A DNA stretch of 64,000 nucleotides from Manihot esculenta (lineage: Eukaryota > Streptophyta > Magnoliopsida > Malpighiales > Euphorbiaceae), in NCBI RefSeq assembly GCF_001659605.2, contig NC_035170.2, forward strand, positions 31,662,020 to 31,726,019, written 5' to 3'. Positions 1 to 16,360 of the stretch are shown here, piece after piece (within the stretch, counting starts at the first letter, position 1; every line of letters starts with the position of its first letter). The translations under genes and the position numbers were made by a program. The notes under the pieces were generated by a model. It was not told where the DNA came from, ran no database searches, and worked only from the letters and a program-made list of their open reading frames with translations.

Positions 1-460
1 GATGAGATAGAGGGAGTTTTGATCCGTCCGGCCGAGGTTATGTGATTATGTGTTGCATTCCATGAGAGCATGTTTTATCACCTGTATTTGCCTATTCTAC
101 TCACTGGGCTATTGTAGCTCATCCCTCTCTCCTAACTTCAGTTGTGCAGGTTCAGAGATCAGAGAGAACTCAGCAGGGTACAGGAAGAGTACAGAGTTTT
201 GTAATAGCTAGTGTGGACATGTATTTGGACAGAGATAATGTATATGTACAGTGTATAGAATGGTGCTTGATTTATAAGACTTGTAATCCCTTGGAGTCAC
301 ATGATCAGTTTATGTATGTTTCTTTATTGTTGTATGTTTATGATCATGTATGGGAGTTCACAGGTCTACAGACAGGATAGCAGGCTTACTACGGGTCCCG
401 GCGACCTTAAGTCGATCTGGATCCTAGTGCCGGTGGCAGTTCGGTTTCCGGGCTGTTACA
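1..460 (+). repeat. Element A 5' LTR, last 460 bases
   Basis: These bases match 7245-7704 exactly by eye and end in TGTTACA directly before the primer binding site. The segment holds the acceptor-like site ending at 149 (pyrimidine tract then CAG). The first 1.5 kb of the LTR, including its promoter, lie outside the window. Confidence 0.95.
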
Positions 461-463
461 GAT

Positions 464-476
464 TGGTATCAGAGCC
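464..476 (+). other. Element A primer binding site
   Basis: TGGTATCAGAGCC lies three bases after the LTR end. This is the usual plant site complementary to the 3' end of initiator methionine tRNA, which primes minus-strand DNA synthesis. Confidence 0.93.
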
Positions 477-677
477 CTAGGTTCACATGGTCGGACCTAT
501 AGAGAGAGTTGGGCTCATAGAGAAGTTTAGTAGGTCAAGCACCATAGGAAAACATGTCCACTAGGATAGGATGTCAGTCCTGTCTATATGCTGATGTGCA
601 ATGCCCTGAGTTATGCATGTGCATGTTTTTGATGTGTTGCTGATGTGTTATGTGATGTTGTGTTCCAGAGAGTGAAG

Positions 678-3600
678 ATGCGAGGAACTCGTCGATCCGC
701 GAGATTGACAGGAGTCCCACCCGTAAGTGCGGGTACAGCTGCTCGTCCACCTGCCTTGCCAAGGGCAAGATCTCACAGGTCAAGCAGGGAAGGAACGTCA
801 CGAGACCCTAGAAGGTCTTCTGACGAGAGCAGGAGAGGAGTAAGTAGAGGGGGAAGGTCAGTAGAAGAAAGAGGTGTGAGGGAAGAGGATCAGAGTAGAG
901 ATGCAAGCATGGGTATAGGAAGGTCAGAAGAAGGTATGGGGGAGTCCCAGGGAGGCATGCAGGCCTCGGGATTTGGCTATCCACCCTTTCCACAGGGCCC
1001 AGAGTATCCGATGGGAGGCACGTCGGATTACTCCAGTTTTGCCCCATATCCACCCTACATGCCATATATGCCCTATCCTTCCTTTTATCCACCCTATCAC
1101 ATGTATCCACCCCCACCTGTTCATCCAAGTCCAGTACAGCCTGAAGTGAGGGAATCAGTTCCTCCACCACCACCTCCTGAACCAGTAGCCCCTGTTGTGG
1201 AAGCACAGCAACCCAGTTCGTCAGGGGGAAGTAAGGTGAAGATGACCGAGTACTTAAAGTTGGATGCTCCGAAATTCAATACAGGAGATGATCCCTTTGA
1301 GTATCTCAGTGCAGTCAGAATGATAACAAGTGAGTTGGGAGCAGATGATGGTAGAGCCATTGAGATGGCAGGGTTCACGTTAAAGTGCAAGAAAGCTAGA
1401 GAATGGTTCAAGAACTATGTGGACCCGAGACTTGAGAGTATGACATGGGAAGAGTTCGCCAATGAATTTGCTGGATGGGCTTTTCCTGACAGTTCTAGGG
1501 AACTAAAGGTTGTGGAGTTTGAGCAGTTGAGACAGACGGAGGTGATGAGCGTTGATGAATATACAGATAAGTTCCTGGAATTGTTGCCATATGTCGGTCA
1601 AGCATATGATACAGATCAGAAGAAGGCAAAGAGATATGCCACAAGGCTTCATCCCAGGTATTTCTCTTTGATTCTTCATGCGGAGAAGGAAAGTTTCCAC
1701 TCTATTGTGGATGCTGCTAGAAAGATGGAGGCCAGTGCCATAAGTCAAGGTGTAGTCAAGGCACAGTCTTCTGGTGGTAAACCAGGTTCCTCCTCACAGG
1801 GTACAGTAAGTGCAAGTAAGAGAAGATGGGAGAAATTCAGAGGAAAGAGAGGCAAGTTCTGGAACAGGCTTAAGTCGGGTCTAGGAATGAGTAGTGGCTC
1901 CAGTTCTGGCGCAGATTTTCCAGTGTGCAAGAGGTGTGGTAAACAGCATAGAGGAGCTTGTCAGTTGGGATCCACAGCCTGCTATAGATGTGGGCAGGAG
2001 GGACATTATGCACGGGAATGTCCTCAGGCGACTTTGGTTGCACCATCCCAGCAGATGAGTACGGGCAGTGTAGTTCAGCCCGTAGCTTCAGCCGTACCAC
2101 CAAGCAGTGGCAGAGGAAGAGGAAGAGGGGCAGCCTCTTCATCAGGGATGGGTTCCCGAGGTGCAGGTCCGTCAGCCCCAGCACGGATTTTCACCCTGAC
2201 TCAGCAGGAGGCAGACACGTCGAACACAGTGGTGTCAGGTAATCTCATCATTGGGTGTTCAGAGGTGTATGCTTTAATGGACCCCGGTGCTTCTCACTCT
2301 TTCATTTCTTCTAGAGCTGCAGAGAGGTTGGGTCTGATAGTGTCTGAGTTAGAGTGTCCTCTATGGGTCAGTGGACCCAAATGTGATCCATCTTTGGCAG
2401 AGTCAGTCTGTCGGTTCAGTCCAGTGTGCATAGAGAGTAGATACCTTCCAGCTGACCTGGTGGTTCTAGAGTTGACAGATTTTGATGTCATTCTAGGGAT
2501 GGATTGGTTATCTACGTATGATGCTACCCTGAACTGTAGAGACAAGGTAGTCAGTGTCAGAGACCAGGATGGATCAGAGTGTGTCTTCAGAGGAGACAGG
2601 AGAGGGACACCTAGGGGTTTGATATCAGCCCTCCAGGCTCGTAGAATGTTAAGGAAGGGGTGTCAGGGGTTCCTAGCTTATGTGAGAGAGCTAGACAGTC
2701 AGGTTAGGGAACCATCCTCAGTACCAGTTGTTCGAGACTTTCCAGATTTGTTTCCTGAAGAGCTTCCAGGATTGCCACCAGATAGGGAAATAGAGTTCGA
2801 GATTGAGTTGATGCCCAATGCTAGACCGATCTCTATTCCTCCCTACAGGATGGCACCAGCAGAGTTGCGAGAGTTGAAAGAGCAGTTACAGGATTTGGTA
2901 GCTAAGGGTTTCATCCGCCCGAGTACCTCACCCTGGGGTGCTCCAGTATTATTTGTCAGAAAGAAGGATGGACCTCTGAGACTTTGTGTCGACTACAGAC
3001 AGTTGAACAAAGTCACTATCAAAAACAAGTATCCTTTACCCAGGATCGATGATCTATTCGACCAGCTGGCAGGAGCAGGTTGTTTTTCTAAAATAGATCT
3101 GAGATCCGGATACCACCAGTTGAAGATCAGGGAAGGAGATGTATCCAAGACTGCTTTCCGAACCAGATATGGGCATTATGAGTTCCTTGTGATGCCGTTC
3201 GGGTTGACTAACGCCCCTGCAGCATTCATGGATCTCATGAACAGGGTTTTCAGGGAGTACTTGGATCGTTTTGTGATCGTCTTTATTGATGATATCTGGG
3301 TGTACTCCAGGAATGCAGAGGACCATGCCCAGCATCTGAGGATAGTGCTGCAAACCTTGAGAGAGCATGGCTTGTATGCCAAGTTCTCCAAGTGTGAGTT
3401 CTGGTTAAGGAGCATTTCCTTTTTGGGACATGTTGTATCAGAGGACGGTATATCCGTAGATCCCAAAAAGGTAGAGGCAGTAGCCAACTGGCCTACACCC
3501 ACTACGGTGACCGAGATCAAGAGTTTTCTGGGTTTGGCAGGCTACTATCGGAGGTTCGTTCAGGACTTTTCGAAGATAGCTGCTCCTATGACCAGACTGA

Positions 3601-5624
3601 CCAGAAAGAATCAGAAGTTTGTGTGGTCAGAGGAATGTGAGGAAAGTTTTGCAGAGGTGAAGAGACGGTTAACTTCAGCACCGGTGTTAGCGCTGCCGAT
3701 CAGTGATGAAGATTTCACAGTGTTCTGTGATGCATCCCGAGTGGGATTAGGTTGTGTGTTGATGCAGAATGATAGAGTGATAGCTTATGCTTCTAGACAG
3801 CTGAAGAAGCACGAGCTGAATTACCCGACACACGATCTGGAGATGGCAGCTGTTATCTTTGCACTTAAGATGTGGAGGCATTACCTCTATGGGGTAAAGT
3901 GTGAGATCTATACGGATCATAAGAGCCTGCAGCACATCTTAAGTCAGAGAGAGTTAAACTTGAGGCAGAGACGGTGGGTAGAATTGCTCAGTGATTATGA
4001 TTGTAAGATCCAGTATCATCCGGGTAAGGCTAATGTTGTCGCTGATGCCTTAAGCCGAAAGTCACTTGGCAGTTTATCCCACATTGCAGTAGAGAGAAGA
4101 CCGGTGGTGAAGGATTTCTACAAGCTCGTAGAAGAAGGGTTACAATTGCAGTTATCTGGTACGGGTGCTTTGATCGCACAGATGAGAGTGACACCAGTGT
4201 TTCTAGAGCAAGTGGCTCTGAAACAGCACGAAGACCCCGAGTTAGTGAAGATTGCCAGGACTGTTCAGTCGGGCAACAGTACAGAGTTCAGATTTGATAG
4301 TGAGGGGATTCTTCGGCACGGTAAGAGGTTATGTGTACCAGATGATAGCAGTTTGAAGGCAGACATTATGAGGGAAGCTCATAATGCGCGGTATAGCATT
4401 CACCCGGGAGCCACCAAGATGTATCAAGATCTGAGAAAGGTGTATTGGTGGCCAGCAATGAAGAGAGAAGTGGCACAGTTCGTGTCAGCCTGCGAGACAT
4501 GTCAAAGGGTGAAGCTAGAGCACCAGAAGCCGGCTGGAATGCTTAACCCACTGCCGATCCCAGAATGGAAATGGGAGAACATAGCTATGGATTTTGTAGT
4601 GGGGTTACCGGCGACGTCTAACAGACTAGACTCCATATGGGTGATTGTGGATAGACTCACTAAATCTGCTCACTTCATTCCAGTCAGGAGTAACTACTCT
4701 GTGGACAAGTTGGCGCAGGTGTATGTAGACGAGATAGTAAGGTTGCATGGAGTTCCAGTGTCGATAGTATCAGATCGAGGACCTCAGTTCACCTCCAAGT
4801 TTTGGCGGAGTCTGCAAAATGAAATGGGCACAAGGTTGGATTTCAGCACTGCTTTCCATCCACAGACAGACGGTCAGTCTGAGAGGACCATCCAAACCAT
4901 TGAAGATATGTTGAGAATGTGTGTGTTAGACTTTGGCGGTTCTTGGAGGCAGCATCTACCTTTGGTGGAGTTTGCCTACAACAACAGCCATCATGCTAGC
5001 ATAGGGATGGCCCCTTATGAAGCTTTGTATGGGAGGAAGTGCCGAACACCTGTTTGCTGGGAAGAAGTAGGAGAGAAAACTCTTGCAGGGCCAGAGTTAG
5101 TTGAGATAACCAGCAAGTTAGTGCCTATCATCAGAGAGCGGATCAGAACAGCTGTAAGCAGACAGAAAAGTTATGCAGACATCCGTAGGAAGCAGATAGA
5201 GTTCCAGGAGGGGGATATGGTATTGCTTAAGGTGTCTCCGATGAAGGGAGTGGTTCGGTTTGGAAAGAAGGGTAAACTAGCCCCACGGTACATTGGTCCC
5301 TTTGAGATCTTGCAGAAGATCGGGCCTGTATCGTATAAGCTAGATTTACCGGCTTCTATGGAACGAATTCACCCGGTATTCCATGTTTCTATGTTGAGAA
5401 AGTTTGTGTCAGATCCAGAGAAGGTTCTTAGTGAACCTGAGGTGGAAATCTTAAGTGATCGCACCTATGTAGAGCAGCCAGTGCGGATCCTTGACACCCA
5501 GATCAGAAAGCTGAGAAACAAGGAGATACCAATGGTGAAAGTTTTGTGGAACCACCACAACCTAGAAGAGTGCACTTGGGAGACTCGGGAGTCCATGCTC
5601 CAGCAATACCCATATCTGTTTTGA
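678..5624 (+). CDS. Element A gag-pol polyprotein, intact
   Basis: This is an uninterrupted 1648-residue retrotransposon polyprotein. The ATG at 678 is chosen because the N-terminal [11 protein letters not shown] is shared with the other elements; the frame is open further upstream but without an ATG. Domains in order: proline-rich N-terminus; gag; CCHC knuckle [14 protein letters not shown] (about residue 435); aspartic protease with MDPGASHS (about 532); reverse transcriptase with FIDDI (about 869); RNase H with TDHKSLQH (about 1080); integrase zinc finger (about 1233-1280); integrase core with [12 protein letters not shown] and SERT acids (about 1304, 1365, 1401); chromodomain (about 1597-1641). 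The residue after FIDDI is Trp, where the relatives have Leu. There is no stop or frameshift between gag and pol. It could be active, but expression is unknown. Confidence 0.95.
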   Translation: MRGTRRSARLTGVPPVSAGTAARPPALPRARSHRSSREGTSRDPRRSSDESRRGVSRGGRSVEERGVREEDQSRDASMGIGRSEEGMGESQGGMQASGFGYPPFPQGPEYPMGGTSDYSSFAPYPPYMPYMPYPSFYPPYHMYPPPPVHPSPVQPEVRESVPPPPPPEPVAPVVEAQQPSSSGGSKVKMTEYLKLDAPKFNTGDDPFEYLSAVRMITSELGADDGRAIEMAGFTLKCKKAREWFKNYVDPRLESMTWEEFANEFAGWAFPDSSRELKVVEFEQLRQTEVMSVDEYTDKFLELLPYVGQAYDTDQKKAKRYATRLHPRYFSLILHAEKESFHSIVDAARKMEASAISQGVVKAQSSGGKPGSSSQGTVSASKRRWEKFRGKRGKFWNRLKSGLGMSSGSSSGADFPVCKRCGKQHRGACQLGSTACYRCGQEGHYARECPQATLVAPSQQMSTGSVVQPVASAVPPSSGRGRGRGAASSSGMGSRGAGPSAPARIFTLTQQEADTSNTVVSGNLIIGCSEVYALMDPGASHSFISSRAAERLGLIVSELECPLWVSGPKCDPSLAESVCRFSPVCIESRYLPADLVVLELTDFDVILGMDWLSTYDATLNCRDKVVSVRDQDGSECVFRGDRRGTPRGLISALQARRMLRKGCQGFLAYVRELDSQVREPSSVPVVRDFPDLFPEELPGLPPDREIEFEIELMPNARPISIPPYRMAPAELRELKEQLQDLVAKGFIRPSTSPWGAPVLFVRKKDGPLRLCVDYRQLNKVTIKNKYPLPRIDDLFDQLAGAGCFSKIDLRSGYHQLKIREGDVSKTAFRTRYGHYEFLVMPFGLTNAPAAFMDLMNRVFREYLDRFVIVFIDDIWVYSRNAEDHAQHLRIVLQTLREHGLYAKFSKCEFWLRSISFLGHVVSEDGISVDPKKVEAVANWPTPTTVTEIKSFLGLAGYYRRFVQDFSKIAAPMTRLTRKNQKFVWSEECEESFAEVKRRLTSAPVLALPISDEDFTVFCDASRVGLGCVLMQNDRVIAYASRQLKKHELNYPTHDLEMAAVIFALKMWRHYLYGVKCEIYTDHKSLQHILSQRELNLRQRRWVELLSDYDCKIQYHPGKANVVADALSRKSLGSLSHIAVERRPVVKDFYKLVEEGLQLQLSGTGALIAQMRVTPVFLEQVALKQHEDPELVKIARTVQSGNSTEFRFDSEGILRHGKRLCVPDDSSLKADIMREAHNARYSIHPGATKMYQDLRKVYWWPAMKREVAQFVSACETCQRVKLEHQKPAGMLNPLPIPEWKWENIAMDFVVGLPATSNRLDSIWVIVDRLTKSAHFIPVRSNYSVDKLAQVYVDEIVRLHGVPVSIVSDRGPQFTSKFWRSLQNEMGTRLDFSTAFHPQTDGQSERTIQTIEDMLRMCVLDFGGSWRQHLPLVEFAYNNSHHASIGMAPYEALYGRKCRTPVCWEEVGEKTLAGPELVEITSKLVPIIRERIRTAVSRQKSYADIRRKQIEFQEGDMVLLKVSPMKGVVRFGKKGKLAPRYIGPFEILQKIGPVSYKLDLPASMERIHPVFHVSMLRKFVSDPEKVLSEPEVEILSDRTYVEQPVRILDTQIRKLRNKEIPMVKVLWNHHNLEECTWETRESMLQQYPYLF

Positions 5625-5666
5625 GGTTAGTTTTCCCTTTTTCTATGTGTTTATGTTGTGTTAGGG

Positions 5667-5684
5667 ACATTCGGGGACGAATGT
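5667..5684 (+). other. Hairpin ahead of the polypurine tract, element A
   Basis: ACATTCGGGGACGAATGT is a 7-bp inverted repeat with a GGGA loop, five bases before the polypurine tract. The same structure occurs at the same place in elements B, C and D. Confidence 0.8.
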
Positions 5685-5688
5685 TCTT

Positions 5689-5701
5689 AAGGGGGGGAGA
5701 A
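5689..5701 (+). other. Element A polypurine tract
   Basis: A purine run with seven consecutive G residues ends directly at the 3' LTR. It is the expected primer site for plus-strand DNA synthesis. Confidence 0.9.
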
Positions 5702-5880
5702 TGTAATACCCGGCTCGAGTCCGGCATCGGAATTCCTGTAGTCCGGTGGAATCTCGGGTGTCGGAACCCTCGAGAAGGGTAATGCATATGTTTTCTAAAG
5801 TCTTTTCATTTGTTTTCATGGTTTGAAGGGTTAAAAGACTTGAGTTTTGAAAGAAAAGCAACAAGGGAGAAATGCAAAGG

Positions 5881-5949
5881 TTCGGCCGCCGAAGGTAACT
5901 TTCGGCCGCCGAACATTGCATGGTTGCGGCTTCACGTTCGGCTGCCGAA
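5881..5949 (+). promoter_or_regulatory. GCC-box palindromes upstream of TATA, element A
   Basis: Three copies of TTCGGCCGCCGAA or a one-base variant lie at 5881, 5901 and 5937, just upstream of TATAAAAG at 5969. Each copy holds GCCGCC, the core bound by ERF-type AP2 proteins in plants. A promoter role is inferred. Confidence 0.55.
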
Positions 5950-5968
5950 GGTGGTCTGGCCAGCCACC

Positions 5969-5976
5969 TATAAAAG
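5969..5976 (+). promoter_or_regulatory. TATA box in element A LTR
   Basis: TATAAAAG in a CCACCTATAAAAG context is shared with the LTRs of B (20504), C (24235) and D. Transcription would start about 25-35 bases downstream, which sets the U3/R border. Confidence 0.75.
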
Positions 5977-6503
5977 GGCCAAGGGTCGGTGGAAGGAGGT
6001 TATTTCTCCTCCACTTGCAGCCAGAGGTGAGTTCCAGCCTCTCCTACGTTGACTTTCCTGTTTTCCATGATTTTCATCAAATCTTTCAAGAGTTTTAAGA
6101 GTTTTGGTGATTTCTGAAGGTTTTGAGCAAAAGAACCAAGTTTTGAAGCTTGGAGCTTTGGAAGAGCTTTTCTTCATATCTCCACGTTAGGATCCTTCAT
6201 CCTCAAGTTGTGTAAGAGGTAAGTGAAGATCCTGAGCTTCTTTGATGATTTTGAAAGGTTTTATGAAGTTTGTATGGGTAGTATGCATGTTTAGGTTTAG
6301 GTGAGGTTTTGGTGATTTGTGGTGTTCTAGCATGATTAAGTGTTATGTGCTATGTTTGTTTGGGGTTTTAGGATAGTTTTAGACCCCTTTGTGCATATAT
6401 ATGTGTATATGCTAGTTGGGAGTAGTTGCTATGCATGTTGGTAGGTTTTTGGGCAAAGTTTGCATGAAACAGAGCAGGGTTCTGCCCTTCGGGCAAAACC
6501 AGG

Positions 6504-6737
6504 TTCGGCCGCCGAAGGAAGGTTCGGCCGCCGAACCCTTTGTGGAGGCAGTTCGGCTGCCAAAGGTTGCCCCCGAACGCTAGGCTTTCGGTTTAGAAAG
6601 GGACTTTCGGCCGCCGAAAGAGGGAGTTCGGCCGCCGAAAGTGTGTGAGTTTCGTCTCTGGACGAGACCTTCGGCCGCCGAAGGTGCCGCCGAACATGCA
6701 TGAGTTTCGTCTCTGGAGTGGGGTTTCGGCCGCCGAA
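6504..6737 (+). repeat. GCC-box palindrome cluster downstream of TATA, element A
   Basis: At least six TTCGGCCGCCGAA copies (6504, 6523, 6606, 6627, 6670, 6725) are set in degenerate units with the linker GGTGCCGCCGAAC and a GTTTCGTCTCTG motif. Reading frames through this region give FGGR-like and SAAE-like repeats, which are by-products of the palindromes rather than protein. Confidence 0.8.
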
Positions 6738-7160
6738 CCTGCCGCCGAAAGTGCCCTGTCCAGCTTCCTTTTGCATGTTTTATGTGATGGTTTGAGGATT
6801 GTTTAGAGGGGTTTTGGGGAGTTTCTTAGAGATGTTCTTGAGTGAGTTTAGTCCCTCATTTGAGTCCACCTGTGTAGGTACGGACCAGAGGAATCAGGGA
6901 CATCAGCAGTGAGTTCAGTGTCAGAACCTGCAGAGTCAGTTCAGAGAGAACTACAGGTGAGTGGAATTTAACTTAATGTTTTAATATGAAAACTGATATT
7001 TTATCATGCTTCATGCATCATGAATATGCTTTAGGGTGAGTGCATTAGTGTACACAAAGATGATGCATTGCATTGATCCTTGTACTTGGCATTGCTCCTT
7101 GTACATTGCTTATGTGAGACGGCACGGACTTCGTGAGGATTCATTAGCCCTCAGAGGAAA

Positions 7161-7227
7161 GACCTGGAACAGCCTTACGAGGACCAGGCATAAAGACCTG
7201 GAACAGCCCTACGGGGACCAGGCAAAT
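7161..7227 (+). repeat. Two-copy 34-bp repeat with CCTGG/CCAGG arms
   Basis: Two adjacent units beginning GACCTGGAACAGCC lie in the 3' part of the LTR. Each has 5-bp complementary arms. Unrelated units with similar arms occupy the same place in B, C and D. Confidence 0.75.
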
Positions 7228-7767
7228 GGTACTTAGGTACCCCAGATGAGATAGAGGGAGTTTTGATCCGTCCGGCCGAGGTTATGTGATTATGTGTTGC
7301 ATTCCATGAGAGCATGTTTTATCACCTGTATTTGCCTATTCTACTCACTGGGCTATTGTAGCTCATCCCTCTCTCCTAACTTCAGTTGTGCAGGTTCAGA
7401 GATCAGAGAGAACTCAGCAGGGTACAGGAAGAGTACAGAGTTTTGTAATAGCTAGTGTGGACATGTATTTGGACAGAGATAATGTATATGTACAGTGTAT
7501 AGAATGGTGCTTGATTTATAAGACTTGTAATCCCTTGGAGTCACATGATCAGTTTATGTATGTTTCTTTATTGTTGTATGTTTATGATCATGTATGGGAG
7601 TTCACAGGTCTACAGACAGGATAGCAGGCTTACTACGGGTCCCGGCGACCTTAAGTCGATCTGGATCCTAGTGCCGGTGGCAGTTCGGTTTCCGGGCTGT
7701 TACACTCAGTGTGATTTTTCATTTTCTTCATGTGTATATGAGAGTGAGAGAGTGAGAAAGGGTTTAC

Positions 7768-10147
<2,380 letters not shown>

Positions 10148-11432
10148 TCTTGACTGGAACAAATTTTGTTCTATATCCCGTAGAAGATGAAGGGATTGAA
10201 ATGTTACTGCCAGCAAGAAAAGTAATTCAGTTAATTCTTCCAATCATATCAAAAAGTTAGAAATTAAAAAAAAAAAATCTAGTTTATAAGCTTTAACTTC
10301 AATTTTTTTCATGGAAACAGAGTAGTGATTACATTTTTATCCAGTTGGGTAACCAATTTTCTTTTAAAAAAATGGTAGATGGAACTTGTCTTCTGATTTC
10401 TCATCCACGTTTACAAACTCAAACAATAATAAATTTGTTGAAGATGGCATCCAATTGCTACCAAATCCAATATCTAACTGTTAGAGTTTAGCCTCAAATC
10501 ATTGGCCATTCTCTTAAAAACTCTTGATAGTCATGAGGTGAAGAAGAAAACAAGAAAATTCACTAAGAAAATATGGTGGGTTTTGGTAAAGAAGTTGAAG
10601 CATTCTGTGGAATCTGACACCTGAGAAAAAAGGAGGGCAAAAAAAATCTATCATACCTTTTGTTTGTTTTTGGCAGAGGAGGAGACTCAGCTGAATACTT
10701 GGAGAAATTGTGTCTGCCATTTTCATGTAAAATCAAGTTAAAGGAACGTCAAGAGTCAGGGCAATACATTTCCACGCGCTTTTAGTCACATGGAGGGAAC
10801 AAGAAACGGATATTTGAATTTGGTTAGGTCCCAAGCAATAAACTTAATTAATATTTATACAAATTATAATAATTAATCATACATTAACCATATCATTGAA
10901 AATTTATAAAAAGAAAAATATTTATTACTAAAAATTTTACTAATTTAAATTTAAATTTTTAAAAATAATAAAATTATATTCTGAGTAATTTTATCGATTT
11001 ATAAAAATTCATAATAAAATAAATAATATATAGCAATCTACTATTAGTTACAACAATAATTTTCAACTATGAGATAATTAGTGAGTTATATTAAGTTAGA
11101 TAAAATAAATTCTAAAGATATGAATCATTTATTTAGTCAAAGAAGAAAACTCAGAACCACCTAATAATCAACAAAATACAGCTAAAAGAATAATCAAAAG
11201 AAGCAAAATCAAAAACAAAACTATCTACTAGAGAATGGATAATATTGCCAACTTAAGCCAAAATAGATAACTTTGAATGGAAAAAGAAAAAAAAAAACAC
11301 AAGTTAATATTATAATACTCAAAAAAATTAATAAGAGTTTATTTGATTGTAAAATTCAATTAATTGTACCTTCAAGAGCTAAATTCTGTCTGTTAGATTA
11401 CAAATTTAAGAAAATAATGACGAAAAAGTTTG
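10148..11432. other. BG1 upstream region, no gene seen
   Basis: This is AT-rich DNA that should contain the BG1 5' UTR and promoter. A long poly-A run follows 10267. I see no convincing reading frame, RNA gene or TATA box that I would assign. Confidence 0.5.
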
Positions 11433-12387
11433 CATATAATATTATATCCGATAACGTTTTCTCTTTTGTTTAGGAGAGAAAATTTTGTCTCCGTTGGATA
11501 ATTCTTTTTCGGAATTTTTCTTTCACTCTCTTTTTGAGTGGATTATAAATATTTTTTTATTTTGTATTTTTTTTTTATTGTAGCTTTGTGGAATATTGTA
11601 ATGGAGTTTTATTTTCTAAATACACTCTTGTTAGGCTGTGTGGGTTGTTGCATGCACGGACTCTTAGTGGTCAGGAGATCCTCTACTTCTGTAGCATGCA
11701 ATTCCAATGGAGGAGAGACAGCCGTTCTGGTTTCGCTTTGGTCCTAAGACTACAGTAAAAAACTAGAGCTCTGCCTACTCTCTTCTTATCATTCTCAGAG
11801 AAAGCAGTTCTATGGGTGCTTTCTTTTTTCAAGTTTCATTGATAGATGTAGAAAAGCCCTTGTATTATTGGCGCTTTCTTTTTTCAAGTTTCATTGAAAG
11901 ACGTAGAAAAGCCTTGTATTATTGGTGGTAATCTCACAGGGATGGATGAAGGCCCGGAAGGCGCGAGTGAGGCGCCGAGAACCCTACCACCTCCACCTTT
12001 TGCCGACATTTGATAGATCAGTAGTTTTCTCTCTATAGCTTCAGTTCTTTTATGAATCCTAAGCCAATTTCGAGTCCCTCCAACACTAAGTTTGAGCTTT
12101 CGTATCCTCTTTTTTCTCTGAGTTTTGCTTGCAAGTCTCTTCTTATGGCTGTTGGCAGTTCTTTGATCCTTAGAAGTTTTGACAACCCCTTTGCTCTATG
12201 TTACTAGTCTGCAGCCAGGATTTCCTTTGGAGCTTGTTTATAGGGATGAGTTGAGTTTAATTTTTCTTTTAGCCATGGCATACTGTTGTATAGTCTATGT
12301 TTTGGTCCTGTATTGTATTAGATTTTAGACCTCTTTTATTTCTAATGAAATTTTTATCTTAGAAAAAAAAACATATAATATTATATC
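11433..12387 (+). mobile_element. Non-LTR retroelement insertion with 16-bp target duplication
   Basis: CATATAATATTATATC occurs at 11433-11448 and again at 12372-12387. The 0.92 kb between ends in a poly-A run (12362-12371) after a T-rich 3' tail with TAATGAAATTTTTATC, which looks like a plant L1 3' end. A long duplication plus a 3' poly-A tail is the mark of target-primed reverse transcription. No reverse transcriptase or endonuclease is encoded, so it is a truncated, internally deleted or non-autonomous copy. It contains a 54-bp direct duplication (units start at 11818 and 11872). Confidence 0.8.
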
Positions 12388-12911
12388 ACCCACATTATTA
12401 TCATTTTTTTTTAAAAAAATTGAGACTTTTCAAACCAAACTTTTTTAGCAAAACTTGCAAAAAGATGGGTTGTTTTCTAATTATGCATAGGCCAAGAGTA
12501 TGTCTTTGAGCCATAAAAAGCTTTTCACCAAATAAGAAAATCAAGATTTTATCTAATCTTGGATCTTAATTCCAAATTTCTCTGCAAAAATGGTAAATCA
12601 ATACACAATCAATTGATGTGTGATTGGTTTTTGCAAAAGTATAAAATGAAGTAAAACATAAAAATCTAATAATTAATATAAACGAGATTAATGCTTAATT
12701 ATATTTTAAACCATTTAATTTTGGGGGATTTGGCTTGCTAATGAAGCTTATAATTAGCTAGTATTCTCGTTTAATGACTTGAAAACAGCTTATCATCAAA
12801 TTCTTTTACAAAAAGTGAAGTGAATATATATTGTTATTAAGGCAATTGATTAAATAATGTTTCCTTTAATCTAGAAAAAACACCCACATGATGATGATTA
12901 GATATTTGTTA
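12388..12911. other. AT-rich spacer downstream of BG2
   Basis: This holds the BG2 3' flank. I see no further gene or repeat that I can support. Confidence 0.5.

Positions 12912-16360
<3,449 letters not shown>

Larger units (their letters stand above)
1..7704 (+). mobile_element. Element A: Ty3/gypsy chromovirus, left end outside window
   Basis: This is an LTR retrotransposon with a partial 5' LTR, a tRNA-iMet-type primer binding site, one long gag-pol frame, a polypurine tract and a full 3' LTR. The 460 bases of 5' LTR in view match the end of the 3' LTR with no difference that I can see, so the insertion is young. The C-terminal chromodomain and the gag-pol fusion place it in the chromoviruses, probably the Tekay/Del clade (inference). 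It sits in intron 10 of the minus-strand beta-glucosidase BG1. The target duplication cannot be checked because the left end is missing; the five bases after it are CTCAG. Confidence 0.95.
5702..7704 (+). repeat. Element A 3' LTR (2003 bp)
   Basis: The LTR starts TGTAATACCC and ends TGTTACA. It has a TATA box at 5969-5976, GCC-box palindromes on both sides (5881-5949 and 6504-6737), donor-like sites at 6219 (AG/GTAAGTG) and 6957 (AG/GTGAGTGG), acceptor-like sites ending at 6877 and 7393, and a two-copy 34-bp repeat at 7161-7227. The first and last about 60 bases resemble those of elements B, C and D, while the middle diverges. Confidence 0.95.

Noticed and set aside
144..380. Small frame in the element A LTR, repeated at 7388-7624
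   Set aside because: Pure LTR sequence, duplicated only because LTRs are duplicated.
645..677. Upstream extension of the element A polyprotein
   Set aside because: The frame is open but has no ATG before 678, and the conserved N-terminus begins at 678.
6429..6776. Frames rich in FGGR, RRPK, SAAE and RPPKV repeats in the LTRs (also near 20261, 21274, 24640, 32391, 38588, 46356)
   Set aside because: They arise because the TTCGGCCGCCGAA palindromes are open in several frames on both strands. No conserved protein or codon signal.
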